Part shown: positions 1-6,400 of the stretch, one piece after another
Layout: every line of letters begins with the position of its first letter
Position numbering within the stretch: the first letter of the stretch is position 1
Origin: Pseudomonadota bacterium
GTDB lineage: Bacteria; Myxococcota_A; Polyangia; Polyangiales; Polyangiaceae
Assembly (NCBI GenBank): GCA_023423895.1
Contig: JAFAER010000026.1
Coordinates: 1 to 14,353 of the forward strand
Length of the DNA stretch: 14,353 nt
Direction: 5' to 3'
Notes under the pieces: generated by a model
The model's database searches: none
What the model was told of the DNA's origin: nothing
What the model saw: only the letters and a program-made list of their open reading frames with translations
Position numbers and translations under genes: made by a program

Positions 1-1025
1 GACGCCGAGCCCTGCGCGCCCGCCGCGAACTTGATGTCGAGCTTCGGCGGCGTGCACTCCGCCTTCGCCGACGCGCTCGCCTTGCAGTTGCCCGAGCAGT
101 TCGCGTCCGCCTGGCACTGCGCCTTCAGCTCGCCACCCTTGCACGACAGCGGCTGCGCCGTGCCCGTGCACTTGCCGTCGCACTTCACCGACGCGCCGGC
201 CTTCGCCTCGCACTTCGCGCTGCAGGACCCCTTGCACTGGCCCTCGCACTTGACCGCCGGCGCCGTCGCGCTCGCCGTGCAGGTGCCGTTGCACTTGCCG
301 TCGCAGCTGCCGTCCGCCTGGATGCCCGTCTTGCCCGCAGCGGCGTCCCCCTCACACGTGCCTTCGCACTGGCCGGTGCACGCGACCGAGACGCCGCCTT
401 CGGCCGTGCATGCGCCGGAGCACTCGCCCGTGCAGCTGCCCTCGCAGGTCATGCTCGCGCCGGCTTCTGCTTCGCAGCTGCCCTCGCACGAGACTTCGAG
501 CTTGCCGCCTTCACACGTCGGCGGCTTCGCCTTCACGTCGCAGCTCGCGTCGACACTGCAGCTCGCCTGGCAGTTCGCTTCTGCCTTGAACGATGCCTTG
601 CACTCCGCCGGCGTCACGGCGATCTGGAGCGCCGCCTTCGCGCCGCCCTGCGCCTGGAACGACGCCTGGATCTTCGCGACGGCGAGATCACACCAGAACT
701 TCACGCGCGCATCGGGGGCCGCCGGCTCCTCGGCGTTCGCGTTTGCGCCACCGACCTGGGCGAGGCCCTTGCAGGCGCCCGCAACGCTGTCGAGCGCGCC
801 GCTCGCCGCGCCCGCGAGGTCGCCGGACGCCTGCGCGAATGCACCGAACTGCCCCTTGATCGACGCGTCGACGCCGAAGTCGACTCCGGTCAGATCCGCG
901 CCGACCTTGAAGTCGGTGCAGCACACCCCATCGAGCGGACCATCCCCATCACAACCGCCGATCGTGATCGGAAGGACGACAGCGGCCATGAGGGCGGCGC
1001 CGTAAAGCCGTTTGGACATCATCAT
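1..1025 (-). CDS. Cys-rich repeat lipoprotein, tandem copy 1 (3' end outside window)
   Basis: Not a family I can name. The reading frame runs from an ATG at 1025 off the left edge (341 full codons seen). Three consecutive ATGs (1025, 1022, 1019) open the gene. The first is chosen because AGGAG at 1038-1034 sits 8 nt before it, exactly as in the complete paralogue at 1970-3256. The N-terminus is a lipoprotein signal: K5/R6, a hydrophobic stretch, then T-I-G-G-C25, followed by D26. Next come a short spacer, a CC pair, an Ala/Gly-rich region, and a long core of C-x-G-x-C style repeats (for example CEGSCTGECSGAC) linked by Ala/Ser-rich segments. The last visible residues match copy 2 about 340 residues in, so roughly 85-90 residues are probably missing. 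I infer a disulfide-bonded surface or periplasmic lipoprotein. Function is unknown. Confidence 0.85.
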   Translation of the reverse strand, partial: MMMSKRLYGAALMAAVVLPITIGGCDGDGPLDGVCCTDFKVGADLTGVDFGVDASIKGQFGAFAQASGDLAGAASGALDSVAGACKGLAQVGGANANAEEPAAPDARVKFWCDLAVAKIQASFQAQGGAKAALQIAVTPAECKASFKAEANCQASCSVDASCDVKAKPPTCEGGKLEVSCEGSCEAEAGASMTCEGSCTGECSGACTAEGGVSVACTGQCEGTCEGDAAAGKTGIQADGSCDGKCNGTCTASATAPAVKCEGQCKGSCSAKCEAKAGASVKCDGKCTGTAQPLSCKGGELKAQCQADANCSGNCKASASAKAECTPPKLDIKFAAGAQGSA

Positions 1026-1086
1026 GCAAAGCTCTCCTATCTCGAGAAGACCCGTGCTCACGCAAGCACGGCCCCCGCTCACGCCG

Positions 1087-1092
1087 ATTGTA
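1087..1092 (-). promoter_or_regulatory. Candidate -10 hexamer for copy 1
   Basis: TACAAT on the minus strand, about 62 nt before the start codon at 1025. It stands out in a very GC-rich background. No good -35 box is found at 16-18 nt, so this is a weak call from sequence alone. Confidence 0.2.
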
Positions 1093-1312
1093 CGGAGTCT
1101 CCCATCGGGCCATCCAGAACGGACGTGCGATGCGAGCTCCGACGCGTCTCGGAATGCACGTTGAGGGCCACGGCAACCGCCGCGTAGAGGGTTGCGCGCT
1201 TCACGATGGGAGGCGCTTCGTTGTTCAGGTGCTCAGGTCTGCGCGGACTACGTGATCACCGCAGGTCCGTCGTCCGAACCGTCGGCACGAGCCGCCGGCG
1301 CCGGTAGACGAG

Positions 1313-1347
1313 CGGTCGTGTGCTGCTCACGAAGCGAGCACACGGCC
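1313..1347 (-). terminator. Hairpin just downstream of the 143-aa gene
   Basis: The 8-bp arms CGTGTGCT (1317-1324) and AGCACACG (1337-1344) are perfect complements. Flanking GG/CC pairs extend the stem after one mismatch. On the minus strand the inner bases can form a second stem (GCTCGC with GTGAGC, loop TTC). The structure begins about 5-8 nt after the stop codon at 1352, the right place for a terminator of the minus-strand gene. There is no T-tract, so it may instead be a stabilising 3' hairpin. Confidence 0.4.
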
Positions 1348-1351
1348 TCCG

Positions 1352-1783
1352 TCAGCGGCAGTACGAGTCGCAGATCTCGGCGAGGCAGCCGTCGAGCGCC
1401 GCTGCACGCACCCGGCATGCTTCGTTGTTCGCGTAACAGGCGTCGACGCACGCGCAGTCCTCGGCGGCGCACTTGAAGACGCATTCGCCCACGCCATTGC
1501 AGGCAGGGTCTTGCGTCTTCGCGTCCTGCTGCGTGGAGCAGCGACCCGCGTACTCCTTCGCGGCGGTGCAGTCGCACTTCGCGACCGACGCGACGCCGAG
1601 GCAGTCGTTGCAGTTCAGCGAGTTCGCCTGCGTCCACTGCGCGCGGATCGCGCAGGCCGCCGAAACGTCGTTCACGCCGTTCGTGGTCGGCGGAGTCGCG
1701 TCCTCGTCTTCACCGCTGCACGCGAACGTGGCGATACCGAGGATCGAAAGGGAAAGCGTGATGAAGATGTGGCGACGAAACAT
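1352..1783 (-). CDS. Small cysteine-rich exported protein, probable lipoprotein (143 aa)
   Basis: Unrecognised small secreted protein. The ATG at 1783 is chosen over one 33 nt upstream because GAGGA lies 8 nt before it and the resulting N-terminus is a clean signal sequence: R3-R4, hydrophobic residues 6-20, then A-T-F-A-C22. The cysteine with following S-G-E-D-E-D-A suggests lipidation, but T/F at -3/-2 is a poor lipobox, so ordinary signal peptidase processing is also possible. The mature part has 16 further cysteines, an even number that could make eight disulfides, including C-N-D-C, C-D-C and C-A-C. It shows no obvious sequence similarity to its neighbours. It lies between the two tandem Cys-rich lipoproteins on the same strand, so the three may share an extracellular role. 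Function is unknown. Confidence 0.75.
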   Translation of the reverse strand: MFRRHIFITLSLSILGIATFACSGEDEDATPPTTNGVNDVSAACAIRAQWTQANSLNCNDCLGVASVAKCDCTAAKEYAGRCSTQQDAKTQDPACNGVGECVFKCAAEDCACVDACYANNEACRVRAAALDGCLAEICDSYCR

Positions 1784-1921
1784 CCGTCCTGTCCTCGATG
1801 AATGCAGGGAGCGCACGGCTCATGCGCTCGAGAGAAGCCGCTCCGATGAGCGAAACAATGTCTGGATCCCGCGAAAGATCAAACCGGAGATGCAGCAAGA
1901 GCACCAAAAGCAACGAGGCGA

Positions 1922-1937
1922 TGCACCCTGAGGTGCA
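1922..1937 (-). terminator. Short hairpin downstream of lipoprotein copy 2
   Basis: TGCACC (1922-1927) and GGTGCA (1932-1937) form a 6-bp stem with a 4-nt loop, 33 nt beyond the stop codon at 1970 on the minus strand. On the minus strand the following bases are only mildly T-rich (a TTTT run further on). A possible terminator, weakly supported. Confidence 0.25.
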
Positions 1938-1969
1938 CCGCCCCGCTACATCACGAGCTCTTCAGGAGA

Positions 1970-3256
1970 TCAGAGCGAGAACTCGCCCGCGACCTTGCCC
2001 GAGGCCTCGACCGCCGCCTTCACGTTCGTGCCCGCCTGCGCGAGGACCGGAACGATCGCCGCGAGGCACGCCGTGCCCTTCACGCCGAGCTTGCCCGGGT
2101 CGAGCGTCGCCGAACCCGAGGCAACCACCTTGCCCGAGAGGTCGATGAACGCCTGGCCACGCGCCTGGAACACGAGGAGGATCTCCGGCAGGTAAAGGCG
2201 GATCGCCTCCACCATCAGAGCAGCCTCACCCGACGCCGAGCCCTGCGCGCTCGCCGCGAACTTGATGTCGAGCTTCGGCGGCGTGCACTCCGCCTTCGCC
2301 GACGCGCTCGCCTTGCAGTTGCCCGAGCAGTTCGCGTCCGCCTGGCACTGCGCCTTCAGCTCGCCGCCCTTGCACGACAGCGGCTGCGCCGTGCCCGTGC
2401 ACTTGCCGTCGCACTTCACCGACGCGCCGGCCTTCGCCTCGCACTTCGCGCTGCAGGACCCCTTGCACTGGCCCTTGCACTGGACCTTGGGCGCCGTCGC
2501 GCTCGCCGTGCAGGTGCCGTTGCACTCGCCATTGCAGCTGCCGTCCGCCTGGATGCCCGTTCCGCCGGCAGAGCCACCCGCCTTGCACTCGCCGTCGCAC
2601 TTGCCCTGGCATTCGACCGACACGCCGCCTTCGGCCGTGCAGGAGCCTTCGCAGGTGCCCGTGCAGCTACCCTCGCAGGCCATGCTCGCGCCGGCTTCTG
2701 CTTCGCAGCTGCCCTCGCAGGACACTTCGAGCTTGCCGCCTTCACACGTCGGCGGCTTCGCCTTCACATCGCAGCTCGCGTCGACGCTGCAGCTCGCCTG
2801 GCAGTTCGCTTCTGCCTTGAACGACGCCTTGCACTCCGCAGGCGTCACGGCGATCTGGAGCGCCGCCTTCGCGCCGCCCGATGCCTGGAACGACGCCTGG
2901 ATCTTCGCCACCGCGAGATCACACCAGAACTTCACGCGCGCGTCGGGGGCGGCCGGCTCCTCGGCGTTCGCGTTCGCGCCGCCGACCTGCGCCAGGCCCT
3001 TGCAGGCGCCCGCAACGCTGTCGAGCGCGCCGCTCGCCGCGCCCGCGAGGTCGCCGGACGCCTGCGCGAATGCAGCGAACTGCCCCTTGATCGACGCGTC
3101 GACGCCGAAGTCGACTCCGGTCAGGTCCGCGCCGACCTTGAAGTCGGTGCAGCACAGGTCGCCCGCGGGGTTCAGATCGTCACCGCAGCCCGCGAGGGTG
3201 GCCGGGAGGGTCACTGCGGCCATCAGGGCAGCGCCGTAGAAGCGTTTTGAAAACAT
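1970..3256 (-). CDS. Cys-rich repeat lipoprotein, tandem copy 2 (428 aa)
   Basis: Complete paralogue of the gene at 1-1025. The ATG at 3256 has AGGAG at 3269-3265, 8 nt away. Layout: lipoprotein signal (K4, R5, hydrophobic, L-A-G-C24); short acidic spacer; C35-C36; an Ala-rich helical-looking segment (about 40-125); a cysteine-dense core (about 145-325) built of C-x-G-x-C units such as CEGSCTGTCEGSC, CDGEC and CNGECNGTC; then a cysteine-poor C-terminal domain (about 330-428) with one Cys. I count about 34 cysteines in all. No enzyme motif is visible. The pattern fits an oxidised extracytoplasmic protein stiffened by disulfides, perhaps a surface or matrix component, but that is inference. Compared with copy 1 the core residues differ while the cysteines align one for one. 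The antisense strand is open over almost the whole gene; I treat that as a codon-bias artefact. Confidence 0.85.
   Translation of the reverse strand: MFSKRFYGAALMAAVTLPATLAGCGDDLNPAGDLCCTDFKVGADLTGVDFGVDASIKGQFAAFAQASGDLAGAASGALDSVAGACKGLAQVGGANANAEEPAAPDARVKFWCDLAVAKIQASFQASGGAKAALQIAVTPAECKASFKAEANCQASCSVDASCDVKAKPPTCEGGKLEVSCEGSCEAEAGASMACEGSCTGTCEGSCTAEGGVSVECQGKCDGECKAGGSAGGTGIQADGSCNGECNGTCTASATAPKVQCKGQCKGSCSAKCEAKAGASVKCDGKCTGTAQPLSCKGGELKAQCQADANCSGNCKASASAKAECTPPKLDIKFAASAQGSASGEAALMVEAIRLYLPEILLVFQARGQAFIDLSGKVVASGSATLDPGKLGVKGTACLAAIVPVLAQAGTNVKAAVEASGKVAGEFSL
2232..3256 (-). repeat. Tandem gene duplication (partner of 1-1025)
   Basis: Bases 2232-3256 align with 1-1025 at an offset of about 2231 with only codon-sized indels: one extra codon in copy 2 just after the lipid cysteine, one extra codon in copy 1 at the start (MMM versus MF). 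The 210 bases from 31 to 240 match 2262-2471 with a single mismatch that I can find. Similarity continues into the ribosome-binding site and stops just upstream of it. A central stretch (about 241-455) is clearly more divergent. Confidence 0.9.
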
Positions 3257-3926
3257 GCGAAGCTCTCCTTCTGTAACGGGATACGTCCACGATTGGGCTG
3301 GGCCCGTACGACGCCCCGACTGACGATTGACGATTGACGAAGTTGCTCGTCGAAGAATCCAATCCGGATCGTCGATCGTGCGACCCGTTCCTCCATCACG
3401 GCCCCGGGCGAACCAGGGCAGCGGCTCGCGAGCCTACACGAAAACGGATGGCGGAAAGAAGCGCGTTGCAGAAAACGAGGCGCGCCAACGCTGCGTCAGG
3501 ATGTGCACTTATGCATGCTGTGGCGAGCCGGCCACAGGCCTACAACGCGCCCGTGACAGCGATGTCATGGCAGCTCGAGATGCCCGCGTCGCATGTTCGT
3601 CCGCGATGCTGACGGACTCCTCCGCGATCACGGAGAGAGGCACGACGAGCACGTAAGAGTGCGCTCGCGCGCGATCGCGAACACGGTCATCGAACCCGGC
3701 CGTCACGGCGGGCATCGTCAGCGGACTTGTCTGGCCGGCCCGACGCAGCGTGAAATGCATCGAGCTCGGCCTCACGTGATCGAGACGCCGATCTCGCGCG
3801 CCTGCACGAAGACGACGGCAGATACCCGCGATGGCGCGCTCGCACGCGAACGAGACGCGCGACGGCGCCGCTCGCACGCGATCGAAGCGCGCCGTTCCGT
3901 GCGGTTCACGCGTGACGAAGCGGCGA
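3257..3926. other. 670-base gene-free region
   Basis: No gene I can support. Open frames on both strands here are short, Arg-rich and lack recognisable domains. The best of them is an 84-codon minus-strand frame at 3509-3763 with GAGG 9 nt before its ATG; its product matches nothing I know. The left end is the leader of lipoprotein copy 2, with AGGAG at 3265-3269. A TGACGAT heptamer repeat lies at 3321-3341. No terminator for the aminotransferase is obvious at the right end. Confidence 0.5.
3321..3341. repeat. Heptamer tandem repeat, TGACGAT x3
   Basis: Two perfect units TGACGAT (3321-3327, 3328-3334) and a third ending in A instead of T (3335-3341), about 65-85 nt upstream of the lipoprotein copy 2 start. 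It could be a regulator-binding array or simple slippage; nothing decides. Confidence 0.7.
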
Positions 3927-5132
3927 TCAGCCCTTCTTCGCGCGCTCGATCGCCGCCTTGATCGCCGCGATGCCGCCGCGAATGCGATCTTCGTTCGTCG
4001 CATAGCTGAATCGAACGTAACCCGGCGCGCCGAACGCACCGCCCGGCACCGCCGCGACGTGCGCCTCCTCGAGCATGAAGAACGCGACGTCCTCGTCGTT
4101 CTCGATCGACTTTCCCTTGAAGGGAATGCCGTAGAGCGAGCGGCAGTCGGCGAACGCGTAGAAGGCGCCTTCCGGCATGCGGCACTTCACGCCCGGGAGC
4201 GAGCGGAGGCCTTCGACCATCACCGTGCGGCGCTTCTCGAACTGCGCCCGCATCTTCTCGACCTCACCCTGCGGCCCCGTGATGGCGGCGAGCGCGGCGT
4301 GCTGCGCGATCGCGCTCGCGTTCGTCGTGCTCTGGCCCTGCACCGTGTCGAGCGCCTTCGCGAGCGGCTCCGGCGTGATGCTCCAGCCGATACGCCAGCC
4401 GGTCATCGCGTACGTCTTCGAGACGCCGTCGACGACGATCACGCGCTCACGTGCATCGCCTGCGAGCTTCGCCGCGGAGACGTGCTTGAAGCCGTCGTAC
4501 ACGAGGTCCGCGTAGATCTCGTCGACGATGAGCCACGAGTCAGTCTTCTTCCAGACGTCGACGAGCGCGCGGAGCTCGTCCTCCGTGTAGGCCGATCCCG
4601 TCGGGTTCGACGGAGAGCAGAGGATGGTGGCCTTCGTGCGTGACGAGAGCGCCTTCTCGAACGCCTCGGGCGACATCTTGAAGCCCGCCTCTTCCGTCGT
4701 GTCGACGAACACCGGCGTCGCTCCGCAGAGCTTCACCTGCTCCGGGTAGCTGACCCAGTACGGCGCGGGGATGATGACCTCGTCACCCGGCTCGTAGAGC
4801 GCGACCGCGAGGTTGAAGAGCGCGTGCTTCGCGCCGACGGACACGGTGACCTGCGAAGGCTTCGGCGTCCACCCACGGACCTCGCTCGTGTGCGCGCAGA
4901 TCGCCTGCTTGAGCGGAGGGATGCCGCTCACCGCCGTGTACTTCGAGACGCCCTTGTCGAGCGCGACGCGCGCCGCGTCGAGCACGAACGCCGGCGGCTC
5001 GAAATCGGGCTCGCCGACGCCGAACGCAAAGACGTCGTGCCCCTTGGTGCGGAGCTCGGCTGCCTTCGCATTCATCGCGAGGGTGATGCTGGGTTGAACG
5101 ACGTCGAGGCGGCGGGCGAGGGAGCTCGGCAT
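3927..5132 (-). CDS. aspC: Class I PLP aminotransferase, aspartate/prephenate type (401 aa)
   Basis: Transfers an amino group between amino acids and 2-oxo acids, probably aspartate + 2-oxoglutarate to oxaloacetate + glutamate, in the cytosol. Motifs seen: PYWVSYP (124-130), S-P-S-N176-P-T-G, V-D204-E-I-Y207, and S-K239-T-Y-A-M-T-G-W-R247-I-G-W, where K239 is the Schiff-base lysine, D204 contacts the pyridine nitrogen and R247 the phosphate. R374 (VRFSYA) should hold the substrate carboxylate. G-A-K102-H-A-L-F-N-L matches the lysine that recognises the side-chain carboxylate in the Thermus-type (1b) aspartate aminotransferases. Some 1b members also use prephenate, and sequence alone does not separate these here. 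Length is normal for the family. The ATG at 5132 has only a weak Shine-Dalgarno (GTAGG at 11 nt). The metal transporter gene lies 208 nt upstream on the same strand, and the repeat-filled gap argues against tight coupling. Confidence 0.93.
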   Translation of the reverse strand: MPSSLARRLDVVQPSITLAMNAKAAELRTKGHDVFAFGVGEPDFEPPAFVLDAARVALDKGVSKYTAVSGIPPLKQAICAHTSEVRGWTPKPSQVTVSVGAKHALFNLAVALYEPGDEVIIPAPYWVSYPEQVKLCGATPVFVDTTEEAGFKMSPEAFEKALSSRTKATILCSPSNPTGSAYTEDELRALVDVWKKTDSWLIVDEIYADLVYDGFKHVSAAKLAGDARERVIVVDGVSKTYAMTGWRIGWSITPEPLAKALDTVQGQSTTNASAIAQHAALAAITGPQGEVEKMRAQFEKRRTVMVEGLRSLPGVKCRMPEGAFYAFADCRSLYGIPFKGKSIENDEDVAFFMLEEAHVAAVPGGAFGAPGYVRFSYATNEDRIRGGIAAIKAAIERAKKG

Positions 5133-5272
5133 TTGGGGCGTAACCTACTCAAGAAGAGCCGGGGTGGCGAGGGCTGCCGTGCATGTCGAGCGTCGTCGCC
5201 GCGGCGATGTCGTGGCAGGTCGCGCGACCGCGTCCCTCGCACCGCTGCGCGCCGTCACGTCGTCGCGCGATC

Positions 5273-5307
5273 GCGTGGTGCGTGGTGCGTGGTGCGTGGT
5301 GCGTGGC
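5273..5307. repeat. Heptamer tandem repeat, GCGTGGT x4 plus one variant
   Basis: Four perfect GCGTGGT units from 5273 to 5300, then GCGTGGC (5301-5307), preceded by the palindrome CGCGATCGCG (5266-5275). It lies between the transporter stop (5341) and the aminotransferase start (5132), both minus strand. Such a repeat is prone to slippage and could vary between strains. Confidence 0.9.
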
Positions 5308-5340
5308 GCGACGGTCGAGCTCGATCGCGTCGTCGTGACG

Positions 5341-6237
5341 TCAGCTTCGCTCGCGAGAAGAAGGGCCGTCCGCCGAATTGACGTGCACGACGACGTGCGC
5401 GACGTCGTCTTCGTCCATCAACCGTTGCTCGACGGCATGTGCCACATCGTGGGCGGCACGCACGGCAAGCCCGCCGTCGACCGCGATCTCGACGTAGAGA
5501 TGGAGCCGCGATCCCGACCACGTCGCGATGAGCAGATCGACCCCGTGGACGCCCGCGACGTTCGAGGCCACGCGGACGAGCTCGTCGTGACGTGAGGCGG
5601 GCGCCGCCTCGCTCATGACGAACCGGAGGTTCTCGCGCGCAAGGCGCACGCCCGAGAGGCCGACATAGATGCCGATCGCGATCGCCAGCCACGCGTCGAC
5701 GGCGGGCAGTCGCCAGCGCGCCAGCATGAACCCGGCAAGCGAGACGCCGCCGACCAGCACGTCGTTGCGCGCGTCGACGCGCAGCGCAGAGAGCGCGGGG
5801 TTCTCCCTTCGGCGGAGCGTCCGGCCCGCGAAAGCGACGATCGCCGACTTGAACGCGATCTTCGCCGTGAACACGGCGGCGACGGGCCAATCGAGCTCGG
5901 CCTCCGCATGCGTCACCAGCGAGACGATCGCGCCGCGGAGCACCTCCACCGAGAGCACGCCGGCGAGGAGCGCAACGACGAGCGCCGCCAGCGGCTCGGC
6001 GCGCGCGTGGCCGAGCGGGTGATCGGCATCGGCCGGCTGCGACGCCTGCTTCACCGCCCACGCCAGCGCCGCGCCGCTGAACGTGTCCGACGCCGAATCC
6101 GCGGCCTGCGCGAGCGCGAGCTCGCTGCCGGTCGACATGTGCACTGCGACGAGCGCGACACCCACGAGGAGGCTGCCCGCGATGCTCGTGTAGGTCAGGC
6201 GCGCGATCGACGGGTCGCGGCGAAGGTCGGTCGTCAC
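5341..6237 (-). CDS. Cation diffusion facilitator family metal transporter (298 aa)
   Basis: Inner-membrane proton-coupled exporter of divalent metal ions. GTG at 6237 is chosen: the open frame extends far upstream, but only from here does the length (298 aa) and the N-terminus (S-I-A-G-S-L-L-V-G in helix 1) fit the family. The Shine-Dalgarno is poor. Family marks: A-D47-S-A-S-D51 in helix 2, H73-P-L-G-H77-A-R-A-E in the loop to helix 3, D155-A-R-N-D159 in helix 5, helix 6 around 178-197, and a short cytoplasmic C-terminal domain (about 208-290) rich in His and Asp. Both transport-site motifs are DxxxD. In published groupings of the family, DxxxD in both helices goes with manganese-type members, while zinc-type members usually have His in one motif. 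Mn(II) is therefore a possible substrate; this is inference. It diverges from the serpin operon. Confidence 0.88.
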   Translation of the reverse strand: MTTDLRRDPSIARLTYTSIAGSLLVGVALVAVHMSTGSELALAQAADSASDTFSGAALAWAVKQASQPADADHPLGHARAEPLAALVVALLAGVLSVEVLRGAIVSLVTHAEAELDWPVAAVFTAKIAFKSAIVAFAGRTLRRRENPALSALRVDARNDVLVGGVSLAGFMLARWRLPAVDAWLAIAIGIYVGLSGVRLARENLRFVMSEAAPASRHDELVRVASNVAGVHGVDLLIATWSGSRLHLYVEIAVDGGLAVRAAHDVAHAVEQRLMDEDDVAHVVVHVNSADGPSSRERS

Positions 6238-6269
6238 GGCGCCAGTATGGCACCGCGCCGGCTGTGCGA

Positions 6270-6291
6270 TCCGCCGACGTTCGCCGGCGGA
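6270..6291. promoter_or_regulatory. Inverted repeat in the divergent transporter/serpin promoter region
   Basis: TCCGCCG (6270-6276) and CGGCGGA (6285-6291) are perfect 7-bp arms around an 8-nt centre. It lies 33 nt upstream of the transporter start and 110 nt upstream of the serpin start, a position suited to an operator or leader hairpin. In GC-rich DNA such arms can arise by chance. Confidence 0.3.
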
Positions 6292-6370
6292 CGCCGCAGA
6301 AGACCCGTCGGCACTGCGAGACGCGATCGCATGGGCGAGCGGCATCGGTGAGTAGAAAAGACGGTGAAGC

Positions 6371-6398
6371 TTGACGCTCGAGAGCCCACGGCAATAGC
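6371..6398 (+). promoter_or_regulatory. Possible serpin promoter (TTGACG-16-AATAGC)
   Basis: TTGACG at 6371-6376 is a good -35 match. AATAGC at 6393-6398 is a poor -10, 16 nt on. If used, transcription would begin around 6404-6406, at the serpin start codons (6401 and 6407), giving a leaderless or nearly leaderless mRNA. This agrees with the absence of a Shine-Dalgarno there. Confidence 0.2.
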
Positions 6399-6400
6399 TG

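Larger units (their letters stand above)
1026..1351. other. Gene-free leader region of copy 1
   Basis: No credible gene in these 326 bases; the short Arg-rich open frames are composition artefacts. On the minus strand it holds the leader of copy 1. AGGAG is at 1034-1038. A hairpin with 7-bp arms CCGTGCT/AGCACGG and a 6-nt loop lies at 1052-1071. A TACAAT hexamer (one mismatch to the -10 consensus) lies at 1087-1092 with no convincing -35. If that hexamer is used, the hairpin would fall in the 5' untranslated leader. The far end (1317-1344) carries the hairpin listed separately. Confidence 0.4.

Noticed and set aside
31..1005. Plus-strand open frame of 324 codons antisense to lipoprotein copy 1, with a 325-codon counterpart at 2262-3239
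   Set aside because: Both are antisense to a convincing signal-peptide-bearing gene. They have TTG starts and His/Pro/Ser-rich products, and their similarity follows from the duplication. Codon bias in GC-rich DNA opens this frame.
3509..3763. Possible 84-aa minus-strand gene in the region left of the aminotransferase
   Set aside because: It has GAGG before an ATG, but the product is Arg/Ala-rich without a recognisable signal or domain. Too weak to list as a gene.
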